A stretch of DNA of 5,759 bases from Candidatus Micrarchaeaceae archaeon (GCA_027310535.1 DAIDAQ010000039.1:1-5759); one strand, 5' to 3'; positions 1 through 5,743 are shown, counted from the first letter of the stretch. Translations and numbers: made by a program. The notes: generated by a model from the letters alone, not told the origin.

Positions 1-1127
1 CCGCCTGCAGTGTATATGAGGGAGAGCCTCATATTATACCCCCCTTCAGATACAGAAGGGCTTGTCGTCACTGATGGAGTGAACCAGACCGTCTGGTTAG
101 GCTGGATGGCTTCAAAATAGCCTGGATTGCCATTTGTGACAGAGACCGTGCCGGAGCTGTTCGCAGAGAATGATTGCTGTTGCGCGAGCGACGCCTGCAC
201 ATAGTAGAGCGGCACATTGCCGTTGTTCTTTATCCCTATCGAGAGCACTGTCGTGCTGCCAACACCCGCAACAGTCCTGTTCTGCAGTATTATTACCGGG
301 GGCTTTGACGAGACAGAGAGGGCAAACTGGCTCTTCTCTGTTTGCAGCACAGAGCCGCCGCTTAGGAATGTGGATGAGAAGTTAAGCTGCAGCGGCGAAC
401 CGCTCACGTTGCCTGAGAGGTAAATGGGGAATTCCATCTCCGCCACCTGCCCGGCAGGGATTGATGGAATTACCAGTGGTTGTGAGATGACGCTGCCTTT
501 TCCGCTTGGCACTGAAACTATTACCCGCACCTGCGTTGCATTCCCAGTACCGAGATTCCTTACACTGAACGTGGCATTGTTTACCGTGCCTGCAACCAGC
601 TGCATGGAGCTTTGAGTGAATTGCAAAAGCGCATTCCCGCTGAAGAATATTGGGACTGCATAATACTCGGCAGGGGTGTTTAGGTTATAGCCGCTGCTCT
701 GCGGCGCTGTGCAATTTGTGTATACAGTCTGGGGGTAATAATATATTATCTCCCCCTGCATGTTGTATAGCCCCTCTGTCATGTTTTTCGGGACATTCAG
801 ATAAAAGGTGTAGGAGAACTGCTGCCCTGCCTGCACGATTGGGGTGCTCTGGACGGCAGAGCCGCTGCCCCCGGCGAGTGAAAAACCTGTGTTCAAGGCA
901 GAGAGCGTGAACGAGACGTCCTTGATTGGTTGGCACATGAGGTTCTGCACCGCGACGGTGAACGGGACGCCATACTGTCCAGCTGACGGGCTCACGGGGG
1001 CGCCGGCAGTGCCCCACGCAGCATTCACGATGCTGAAACTGGCAGCGCCTGAAAATGCCATAATAAAGGCGAGCGCCGCCAGCCCTGAGATAACCATAGG
1101 CTTCAATTCGTTTGTTCTAATGCGCAT
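1..1127 (-). CDS. Secreted/membrane-anchored CARDB-like (COG1361 S-layer-type) protein, ABC-transporter partner; 3' end missing
   Basis: The frame is open for 375 codons from the start to the window edge, so the C-terminus is cut off. Residues 11-29 form a hydrophobic segment after a basic N-terminus (MRIRTNELKP), giving a signal peptide or membrane anchor. The rest is Ser/Thr/Asn-rich beta-type sequence. At least two later units, about 165-275 and 276-375, share the CARDB/NEW3-like pattern: an LxVxxxGN/GT turn, IPAGQ or IQPNQ before an edge strand, and a closing hydrophobic strand. Nine N-x-S/T sequons (N115, N138, N184, N196, N240, N249, N283, N323, N344) and two Cys (C65, C139) fit an extracellular glycoprotein. 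The gene follows the ATPase gene by 4 bp, with GGTGA overlapping the ATPase stop. An ATG at 1151 in the same frame would add 8 residues and overlap the ATPase gene. In archaea such proteins often accompany MacB-like ABC permeases; the permease would lie beyond position 1 (inference). Family level is fairly sure; substrate is unknown. Confidence 0.8.
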   Translation of the reverse strand, partial: MRIRTNELKPMVISGLAALAFIMAFSGAASFSIVNAAWGTAGAPVSPSAGQYGVPFTVAVQNLMCQPIKDVSFTLSALNTGFSLAGGSGSAVQSTPIVQAGQQFSYTFYLNVPKNMTEGLYNMQGEIIYYYPQTVYTNCTAPQSSGYNLNTPAEYYAVPIFFSGNALLQFTQSSMQLVAGTVNNATFSVRNLGTGNATQVRVIVSVPSGKGSVISQPLVIPSIPAGQVAEMEFPIYLSGNVSGSPLQLNFSSTFLSGGSVLQTEKSQFALSVSSKPPVIILQNRTVAGVGSTTVLSIGIKNNGNVPLYYVQASLAQQQSFSANSSGTVSVTNGNPGYFEAIQPNQTVWFTPSVTTSPSVSEGGYNMRLSLIYTAG

Positions 1128-1131
1128 AGTT

Positions 1132-1136
1132 TCACC
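1132..1136 (-). promoter_or_regulatory. Ribosome binding site GGTGA overlapping the ATPase stop codon
   Basis: GGTGA lies 4 nt before the ATG at 1127, and its TGA is also the stop codon of the ATPase gene. This favours the 1127 start and suggests translational coupling. A second purine run (GAGGGG) lies before the ATG at 1151, so that start cannot be excluded. Confidence 0.55.
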
Positions 1137-1848
1137 ATATTGTTTTGCCATGTTTCCCCTCTTTTATCGCAACTATCCTTCCATCACGCAGGGATATGAT
1201 CCTCTCCGCCTGCTCTGCCACTTCAGGGTTATGGGTAACCACAACCAGTGTCTTTCCAGTCTCCCTGTTTAGCTTCTTCAGCAGATGCATTATCCTCTGG
1301 GTATCCTCAGTGTTGAGGTCCCCCGTCGGCTCGTCCCCGATTATTATTTCCGGATCGGTAACAAGCGCGCGTGCTATAGCGACGCGCTGCTGCTGCCCGC
1401 CAGACAGCTGCAACGGGACCACTTCCTTTCTCTCAATGCCGAAGGACTCAAGCAACGCCGATGCACGCCTCTTACGTTCGGCCCTGGGCACGCCCCCCAC
1501 AACTAGGGGCAGCTCAACGTTCTCAAGCGCTGTCATCGTGTTTATAAGGTTGAACGACTGGAAAATAAATCCTATTTTCCTGTTGCGGAGCCTGGCAAGC
1601 TCAATGTTGTCCATTTCGCTCAGGTCCTGGCCATCAATCAGAATTTTCCCAGAGCTTGGCAGATCAAGCGCACTGAGTAGATTAAGCAGGGTAGACTTGC
1701 CGCTGCCCGAAGGCCCTATTATCGCAACAAACTCCCCCTTCGCTATTGCAAAGCTCATACCATGGATGACTGGGACATCAACCCCGTCATGGTAAGTCTT
1801 TTTGAGGCCTGAAACCTCTATCACGCTGCTTCTTCTTTTCCCACGCAT
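1132..1848 (-). CDS. ABC transporter ATP-binding protein, MacB/LolD type
   Basis: This is a 238-residue nucleotide-binding subunit that would power a membrane permease from the cytoplasmic face. All catalytic motifs are present: Walker A GPSGSGKST at 45-53, Q-loop Gln97 (FIFQSFNL), signature LSGGQQQR at 148-155, Walker B IIIGDEP at 168-174 with Glu173, D-loop GDLN at 176-179, and switch His206. FIFQSFNLINTMTALENVELPL and the TGDLNT segment are typical of the LolD/MacB/FtsE-like (COG1136) exporter group. Length is usual for the family. I chose ATG 1848. The upstream in-frame TTG at 1929 overlaps the TATA element, so a transcript would not contain it. A GTG eight codons after 1848 (VIEVSGLKKTY) is a further option because many relatives start there. 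It is first gene of an operon with the CARDB-like surface protein, which suggests MacB-type export or envelope work rather than nutrient uptake. The permease is not in the window. Substrate is not predictable. Confidence 0.93.
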   Translation of the reverse strand: MRGKRRSSVIEVSGLKKTYHDGVDVPVIHGMSFAIAKGEFVAIIGPSGSGKSTLLNLLSALDLPSSGKILIDGQDLSEMDNIELARLRNRKIGFIFQSFNLINTMTALENVELPLVVGGVPRAERKRRASALLESFGIERKEVVPLQLSGGQQQRVAIARALVTDPEIIIGDEPTGDLNTEDTQRIMHLLKKLNRETGKTLVVVTHNPEVAEQAERIISLRDGRIVAIKEGKHGKTIW

Positions 1849-1917
1849 CTGATCAGTTTTATTCCCTATCAGCTGAACTCCAAATATTAGGGCCTTCAAA
1901 AAGTTAGTCTGACCAAA

Positions 1918-1925
1918 GTATATAA
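1918..1925 (-). promoter_or_regulatory. TATA box of the ABC operon promoter
   Basis: TTATATAC on the minus strand, within CTTATATACTTT, is a good archaeal TATA element. A start site about 25 nt downstream, near 1895, would give a leader of roughly 45 nt to the ATG at 1848. Assigned by pattern and position only. Confidence 0.55.
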
Positions 1926-1929
1926 GCAA

Positions 1930-1953
1930 GCATACATACTTCGGTTTGTATGC
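1930..1953. promoter_or_regulatory. Imperfect 24-bp palindrome, candidate operator in the divergent promoter region
   Basis: Arms GCATACA (1930-1936) and TGTATGC (1947-1953) are perfect inverted copies, and the AC/GT pairs at 1938-1939 and 1944-1945 extend the symmetry, so 9 of 12 position pairs match. It lies directly upstream of the TATA box of the ABC operon, at the usual BRE position and beyond, and about 130 bp from the winged-helix regulator gene that faces the other way. A dimeric winged-helix protein could bind here; the link to the 2083 gene is inference. Confidence 0.45.
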
Positions 1954-2032
1954 GGTTTTGGTCTATGACTTAAATGTTCATGCGTTTAGAATGTGGCATG
2001 CAGAAAAATAAAACCGATAAAAAAGCGAAATG

Positions 2033-2040
2033 CTATAAGC
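2033..2040 (+). promoter_or_regulatory. TATA-like element for the membrane-tethered regulator gene
   Basis: CTATAAGC, preceded by an A-rich stretch (AAAAAGCGAAATG) that could serve as BRE, would place transcription start near 2060, about 23 nt before the ATG at 2083. The match is weaker than for the other two promoters here. A 5-bp inverted repeat, CAGAT/ATCTG (2044-2048 and 2055-2059), sits at the presumed start site. Confidence 0.4.
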
Positions 2041-2070
2041 TTGCAGATGTAACTATCTGATACTTACTGT

Positions 2071-2078
2071 GGTGGGAG
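2071..2078 (+). promoter_or_regulatory. Ribosome binding site GGTGGGAG
   Basis: This strong archaeal Shine-Dalgarno sequence ends 4 nt before the ATG at 2083. It decides for that start over the in-frame ATG three codons later. Confidence 0.65.
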
Positions 2079-2082
2079 TCCG

Positions 2083-3447
2083 ATGTCAAAGATGTGGCAC
2101 AAGAAGAGCGAGATTCTCAAGCTCCTTGAACGGAAGCCTATGACAGTCAGCGATATCAGCAAGAAGCTGGGCCTTGCTGTTTCAACAGCCAGCCAGCATA
2201 TGTCAGAGCTCAGGTCAGTGGGCGCCATAGAGGAACTTGAAATAGGGCACACCAAGAAGTGGAGATATTACAGGACCAACCCGAGCTTCCAGCTGGATAA
2301 GGTTGTCGGGAACGGCGCGAACGGCACAGGAGGTTTCGGCAAAGTAGCAGAGGTTGTACGCGAGGGCATGGGAAGCAAGCCGGTCATTATAGGGACAGTG
2401 GTAGCGGCCCTTGCAATACTGGCTACATTGCTTTACGTAAATCCGCGCAGCTTTGACCGGGGCAACGACATATTATTCAGCATAACCGATCCGCCAACAG
2501 TACCGTACGGCACGCAAGCGCTGGTCATGAATTTCTCCTCAATAGAGGTGCGGGCAACCAGGGGTACCCAGACATCATGGATAAAAGTGAACGGTGGAGG
2601 AACTATAAATCTGCTCGACATAGTCAATGCAAGCAAAGTGGTGGGGCTCATCAAAGTGCAGGACAACTACACCGTGGACGAGCTGAGGTTCAACATCAAT
2701 TCAGTGAAAATAGAGATAAATGGTGCAACATACAACGTCTCGCTGCCAGAGACCCAGGCGGTGGCTGAGATACTGCCGAGCGCGATAGTCAACAGCTCAA
2801 GCGAGGTGCTTATCGACCTGTATCCGACAGTCAACCCTGTTTATGCCACAACCAACACAAGCTTCTCGCTGTTGCTTTCGATAAAGGCAGTGGCATTGGA
2901 CCGACAGGCACAACCTCCCCAAGGCATAGTTGCCAAAACGGGTCCGTGGGAAAGGCCCTACTTTGCCAACCTCCCTTCTGAAATATCATTGTATAATGCA
3001 AGCATCGAACAGTACGACAACACAACAAAAATCTCGCTTGAGGTAACAAATACAGCAAACAGGAGCTTGCTTATAAGGCACGTCTTGGTGCTAGGGCCGC
3101 TATCCGTCACGGCAGGAGGCGGCGGGATCCAGCCTGGCCCGTGGCCCTTCAACGCCGGCGTTGGTTCTAAAGCGGTCATGGCAAATGAGGGCCCGCCAGC
3201 CAGCCCTGCAGGCGGGCTCCAGATGATAGGCTTCATAGTTGAGAGCAATGGCACCATGGAGTTGCAAAAGAGCCTGATGCAGGAGTTCAACACAGGGTAT
3301 ATAATAGCGCAGGGCTCAAGCAAAACGTTAAGCTACGATGGAAACATGTCGTTTGGCAACCGCATACGGGTTGGGTTGGTGCCTGGCGCGCGGTATAGGC
3401 TTGTGGTTGTAGGGCAGAACATCTATGCACATAACGAGACAGGCTGA
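2083..3447 (+). CDS. Predicted membrane-tethered winged-HTH transcription regulator with extracellular DUF4382 domain
   Basis: The product has 454 residues. Residues 1-66 form an ArsR/MarR-like winged helix: HTH at about 21-46 (TVSDISKKLG, then recognition helix LAVSTASQHMSELRSVG) and a wing at 52-66 (EIGHTKKWRYYRT). A Gly-rich linker (67-98) leads to one transmembrane helix at about 100-119 (VIIGTVVAALAILATLLYV). Residues 130-273 match the DUF4382 pattern: an FSSIEVRAT strand, SWIKVN, NLLDIVNAS, then YTVDELRFNINSVKI. Residues 300-454 are a further beta-rich domain I do not recognise, including a Gly/Pro-rich loop (343-380). Twelve N-x-S/T sequons, all after the membrane helix, support an outside location. 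No signal peptide or C-terminal anchor is seen. The architecture resembles ToxR/CadC one-component regulators, though built from different domains. It is divergent from the ABC/CARDB operon, which is its likely target (inference). It may also autoregulate. The domain calls are strong; the ligand is unknown. Confidence 0.88.
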   Translation: MSKMWHKKSEILKLLERKPMTVSDISKKLGLAVSTASQHMSELRSVGAIEELEIGHTKKWRYYRTNPSFQLDKVVGNGANGTGGFGKVAEVVREGMGSKPVIIGTVVAALAILATLLYVNPRSFDRGNDILFSITDPPTVPYGTQALVMNFSSIEVRATRGTQTSWIKVNGGGTINLLDIVNASKVVGLIKVQDNYTVDELRFNINSVKIEINGATYNVSLPETQAVAEILPSAIVNSSSEVLIDLYPTVNPVYATTNTSFSLLLSIKAVALDRQAQPPQGIVAKTGPWERPYFANLPSEISLYNASIEQYDNTTKISLEVTNTANRSLLIRHVLVLGPLSVTAGGGGIQPGPWPFNAGVGSKAVMANEGPPASPAGGLQMIGFIVESNGTMELQKSLMQEFNTGYIIAQGSSKTLSYDGNMSFGNRIRVGLVPGARYRLVVVGQNIYAHNETG

Positions 3448-3457
3448 CCGGTCGGAA

Positions 3458-3541
3458 TCAAAGCACGGCGACAGTTTTGGTGCGCACGACTCCATCCTTT
3501 GTGCCTATGTGGTTGAGCAGGAGTTCGCCCAGGATCATTAG
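3458..3541 (-). pseudogene. 3' remnant of a probable Lrp/AsnC-family regulator gene
   Basis: The frame from about 3541 to the TGA at 3460-3458 encodes MILGELLLNHIGTKDG followed by VVRTKTVAVL and a stop. The pattern helix-xxIGxxxGVxRTxTxxVL is the C-terminal end of the RAM (ligand-binding) domain of Lrp/AsnC regulators, and third codon positions are G/C-rich as in the intact genes here. The DNA-binding half and most of the RAM domain are absent. Upstream in the same orientation the sequence becomes an IS200 transposase in another frame, so this is the stump left by an insertion and deletion. It ends 10 bp from the convergent regulator gene. The stretch is short, so the family call is moderate. 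Reading it as the natural tail of the transposase frame gives a Pro/Arg/His-rich sequence unlike TnpA. Confidence 0.5.
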
Positions 3542-3770
3542 ACAGTTCAATGACCGCATGCATGTGGTCCTCCATCACGCCTAATTCGATGATGCGGATC
3601 CCATGTCGTTCCGCTGTGTTCCTCACTGCAGTTTCACAGCAGTGGTAATGAGACCCCTTCCGCAGCGTCTCGTGCCTATATTTCACGCACCACTGAAGGT
3701 GCATCTCGTTAACTCCGACCGAATGCACATTATGCACAAGGCCCTTATTTCCGCAGGTTCCACCATCCAT
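3542..3770 (-). pseudogene. tnpA: Truncated IS200/IS605-family transposase (TnpA, Y1 HUH type)
   Basis: From the ATG at 3770 the frame gives VHSVGVNEMHLQWCVKYRH at 15-33, the usual N-terminal strand of IS200 TnpA. It continues to RHGIRIIELGVMEDHMHAVIEL, where His69-Met70-His71 is the HUH metal-binding motif. Complete TnpA proteins are about 130-150 residues. Here similarity stops near residue 77, so the C-terminal helix carrying the catalytic Tyr is lost and the protein cannot work. The frame then reads into unrelated DNA that in another frame resembles an Lrp/AsnC tail. No tnpB is visible. In-frame start choice is not meaningful for a remnant; TTG 3782 and GTG codons are also possible. Confidence 0.75.
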
Positions 3771-3780
3771 TATATCAATC

Positions 3781-3802
3781 AACGCGGCCGTTAGGCCGCG
3801 TT
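3781..3802. repeat. Perfect hairpin, probable left-end structure of the IS200/IS605 remnant
   Basis: AACGCGGCC (3781-3789), loop GTTA, and GGCCGCGTT (3794-3802) form a 9-bp perfect stem about 10 bp upstream of the tnpA ATG. IS200/IS605 elements carry subterminal hairpins at their ends that TnpA recognises as single strands, so this fits the left end. No T-tract follows on either strand, which argues against a terminator. The exact element boundary and cleavage tetranucleotide cannot be placed. Confidence 0.5.
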
Positions 3803-3851
3803 AGACGAAAATCGAGGCAGAGAGATAAGAATCCTGTGCTCGTTTCATCCG

Positions 3852-3867
3852 CATGCGCAAGCGCATG
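3852..3867. repeat. Compact inverted repeat CATGCGC-AA-GCGCATG
   Basis: Two 7-bp perfect arms are separated by AA, in the stretch between the IS remnant and the asnB promoter. It could be a second element-end hairpin or a remnant of a TnpB-associated guide RNA scaffold, or a protein-binding site. No coding sequence with recognisable similarity covers 3803-3905. Confidence 0.3.
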
Positions 3868-3905
3868 GGTTTTCACAGACCTGCATTAATAAAATCCTTG
3901 TATAA

Positions 3906-3951
3906 TTTTTGTACTTAGTGCAGCTTTTTGCACTTAGTGCAGCTTTTTGCA
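3906..3951 (+). repeat. 2.4 tandem copies of a 19-bp unit with dyad symmetry, candidate operators of asnB
   Basis: The unit TTTTTGYACTTAGTGCAGC occurs at 3906-3924 and 3925-3943 with a single T/C difference. An 8-nt partial third copy (TTTTTGCA) follows at 3944-3951. Each full copy contains a dyad: TGTACTTAGTGCA (3910-3922, one mismatch) and TGCACTTAGTGCA (3929-3941, perfect about a central T). Centres are 19 bp apart, close to two helical turns, so two dimers would sit on nearly the same face. The array ends 5 bp before the TATA box, an activator-like position in archaea, though a bound protein could also block TBP/TFB. The arms (TTGYA-N5-TGCAG) resemble Lrp-family boxes (inference). Confidence 0.6.
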
Positions 3952-3956
3952 AATAC

Positions 3957-3965
3957 TTATATATA
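3957..3965 (+). promoter_or_regulatory. TATA box of the asnB promoter
   Basis: TTATATATA, preceded by an A-rich BRE-like AAATAC, is the best TATA element in the window. A start near 3985-3990 would leave a short leader of about 20 nt containing a GGGGG purine run (3995-3999) that ends 9 nt before the ATG at 4009. Confidence 0.65.
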
Positions 3966-4008
3966 CCATGCCAAACCATATCAATCAAACCTCAGGGGGC
4001 AGCATTGC

Positions 4009-5667
4009 ATGTGCGGTATAGTCGCCATATTCGGATACAATGAGAATACCGGAGTGGTAAGGGAGAGGGCCATAAAGATGGCCGCAATGATAAGACATCG
4101 GGGCCCTGACTGGAGCGGGGTCTATGCAGACAGGCATGCCGTACTGGCCCATGAGAGGCTCTCAATAGTCGACGTGGAGCACGGTGCTCAGCCGCTCATA
4201 GACAAAAGGACAGGCAACGTGCTCGCAGTGAACGGCGAGATCTACAACCACAGGGAGCTGAGAAAAAGGCTCAAGAGGAGGCACGAATGGCAGACAAAGT
4301 CAGACTGCGAGGTAATCCTCTATCTCTATGACGAATACGGGCCGGGCTTTATAGGCATGCTCAGCGGCATCTTCGCATTCGCTCTTTATGACAAAAGGAG
4401 CGGTGGTTACCTGATCGCAAGGGACCACATTGGGATTGAGCCTCTCTACATAGGATGGGACAACGCCGGTGCGCTGTATGTGGCGAGCGAGATGAAGGCG
4501 ATCGTGGGCCGCTGCAGGAAACTGAAGGAGTTCCCGCCTGGCACATACTATGACAGCAAGGAGAAGGGGTTTGTCAGGTGGTACGATGAGAAATGGATGC
4601 ACAGCCTGCCAAGAAAAAAGGCGTCACTCAGGAAGCTCAGGAGCTCGTTTGAGGCGGCCGTCAGGAGGCAGCTCATGACCGACGTCCCGTATGGCGTGCT
4701 GGTCTCGGGGGGACTTGACTCGTCGCTTGTGGCGGCGGTGGCTGCAGAATACCGCAAGAGGAGAATAGAGACAAACGGCAGGGAGGAGGCATGGTGGCCG
4801 AGGCTGCACTCTTTCTCTATCGGACTCACAGGTGCGCCGGATACGAAGTGCGCAAAGAAGGTTGCAAGGCACATAGGGACGGTCCACCACGAGATAACAT
4901 TCACGGTACAGGAGGGCATGGACGCCATACGCGACGTGATCTACCACCTTGAAACCTTTGATACCACTACGATCAGGGCCGCGACGCCCATGTACCTGAT
5001 GGCCAGGAAGATAAAGTCCATGGGGATCAAGATGGTGCTCTCCGGAGAGGGCTCTGACGAGGTCTTTGGGGGCTACCTCTATTTCCATATGGCCCCGAAC
5101 CCGGAGGAATTCCACAGGGAGACAGTAACGAAGCTCTCCCTCCTCAGCAAGTATGATTGCCTGCGCGCCAACAAGGCAACTGCGGCCTGGGGGCTTGAGA
5201 CCAGGGTCCCTTTCCTTGACAAGGAGTTCCTCAGCTATGCGATGAGCATAGACCCTGCTGACAAGATGTGCAACGGGAGGATGGAGAAGCACATGCTGAG
5301 GAAGGCGTTCGACGGCCTGCTACCCGATGAGATATTATGGAGGCAGAAGGAGCAGTTCTCCGACGGGGTAGGCTACGGCTGGATCGATGCGCTGAAAGGA
5401 TTCGCCGAGCAGCGGATAAGCGACTCGGTGATGAAGCGCGCGGGGGATAGGTTCCCTGTGCAAACGCCTACCTCCAAAGAGCAATATTACTACAGAACAG
5501 TATTCGATGAATTCTTCAAGGGCAGGGCTGCCGCACTAACCGTGCCTGTAGGCCCATCAGTAGCGTGCTCTACACCCGCGGCAATAAAATGGAGCAAGGA
5601 GTTCCAAAAGAGTAATGACCCCTCTGGAAGGGTTGTTAAAGGGGTGCACAAACACGGCTGGGGCTGA
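4009..5667 (+). CDS. asnB: Asparagine synthetase (glutamine-hydrolysing)
   Basis: The 552-residue cytosolic enzyme makes Asn from Asp, Gln and ATP, releasing Glu, AMP and PPi. The start at 4009 puts the catalytic nucleophile at Cys2 (MCGIVAIFG), as class II glutamine amidotransferases require after Met removal; the in-frame TTG at 3928 would bury it and lies in the operator array. The N-terminal glutaminase domain (1-190) has Arg49, the NGE loop (N75-G76-E77) and Asp99 for Gln binding. The synthetase domain has the PP-loop SGGLDSS at 233-239, which binds ATP, and GEGSDEVFGGY at 346-356, then LETRVPFLD at 396-404. The C-terminus ends in a DPSGR element as in bacterial AsnB, and length is close to E. 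coli AsnB (554). No frameshift or missing key residue is seen. It is preceded by its own promoter with tandem dyads and is not in an operon with the neighbours shown. Relatives making other amides exist, but length and motifs favour AsnB. Confidence 0.95.
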   Translation: MCGIVAIFGYNENTGVVRERAIKMAAMIRHRGPDWSGVYADRHAVLAHERLSIVDVEHGAQPLIDKRTGNVLAVNGEIYNHRELRKRLKRRHEWQTKSDCEVILYLYDEYGPGFIGMLSGIFAFALYDKRSGGYLIARDHIGIEPLYIGWDNAGALYVASEMKAIVGRCRKLKEFPPGTYYDSKEKGFVRWYDEKWMHSLPRKKASLRKLRSSFEAAVRRQLMTDVPYGVLVSGGLDSSLVAAVAAEYRKRRIETNGREEAWWPRLHSFSIGLTGAPDTKCAKKVARHIGTVHHEITFTVQEGMDAIRDVIYHLETFDTTTIRAATPMYLMARKIKSMGIKMVLSGEGSDEVFGGYLYFHMAPNPEEFHRETVTKLSLLSKYDCLRANKATAAWGLETRVPFLDKEFLSYAMSIDPADKMCNGRMEKHMLRKAFDGLLPDEILWRQKEQFSDGVGYGWIDALKGFAEQRISDSVMKRAGDRFPVQTPTSKEQYYYRTVFDEFFKGRAAALTVPVGPSVACSTPAAIKWSKEFQKSNDPSGRVVKGVHKHGWG

Positions 5668-5729
5668 CTGCCATGCTACCCTGAGGAGCATATCGGAAAA
5701 GAAGTCTGCCTAACTGTTAAGTAGGATTA

Positions 5730-5743
5730 GGGGCTTTTGCCCC
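5730..5743. other. GGGGC-TTTT-GCCCC hairpin downstream of asnB
   Basis: A 5-bp GC stem with a TTTT loop lies 62 bp after the asnB stop. No T-run follows on either strand, so it is only a weak terminator candidate. The remainder of 5668-5759 shows no gene or other feature I can support. Confidence 0.25.

Noticed and set aside
685..1017. Minus-strand open frame of 110 codons
   Set aside because: It overlaps the CARDB-like gene in another frame; its sequence is Arg/His/Pro-rich with no family pattern.
844..1795. Plus-strand open frames opposite the CARDB and ATPase genes
   Set aside because: They are antisense shadows of genes with clear motifs; no RBS or promoter on the plus strand.
1849..1929. 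N-terminal extension of the ATPase from TTG 1929
   Set aside because: The TTG overlaps the TATA box, and the extra residues precede the normal family start.
3191..3217. Inverted repeat GCCCGCC/GGCGGGC within the regulator gene
   Set aside because: It encodes the Gly/Pro/Ala-rich loop of the protein (EGPPASPAGG); composition alone explains it.
3603..3794. Plus-strand 63-codon open frame
   Set aside because: It is antisense to the TnpA remnant and has no recognisable protein features.
3781..3951. CRISPR-like array
   Set aside because: The repeats are contiguous 19-bp tandem units without spacers, and the hairpins are unrelated to one another.
3928..4008. N-terminal extension of asparagine synthetase from TTG 3928
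   Set aside because: It would put residues before the essential Cys2 nucleophile and lies within the operator and TATA region.
4300..5292. Minus-strand open frames of up to 222 codons opposite asnB
   Set aside because: They are antisense to a complete enzyme gene with all catalytic motifs, so they reflect its codon bias.
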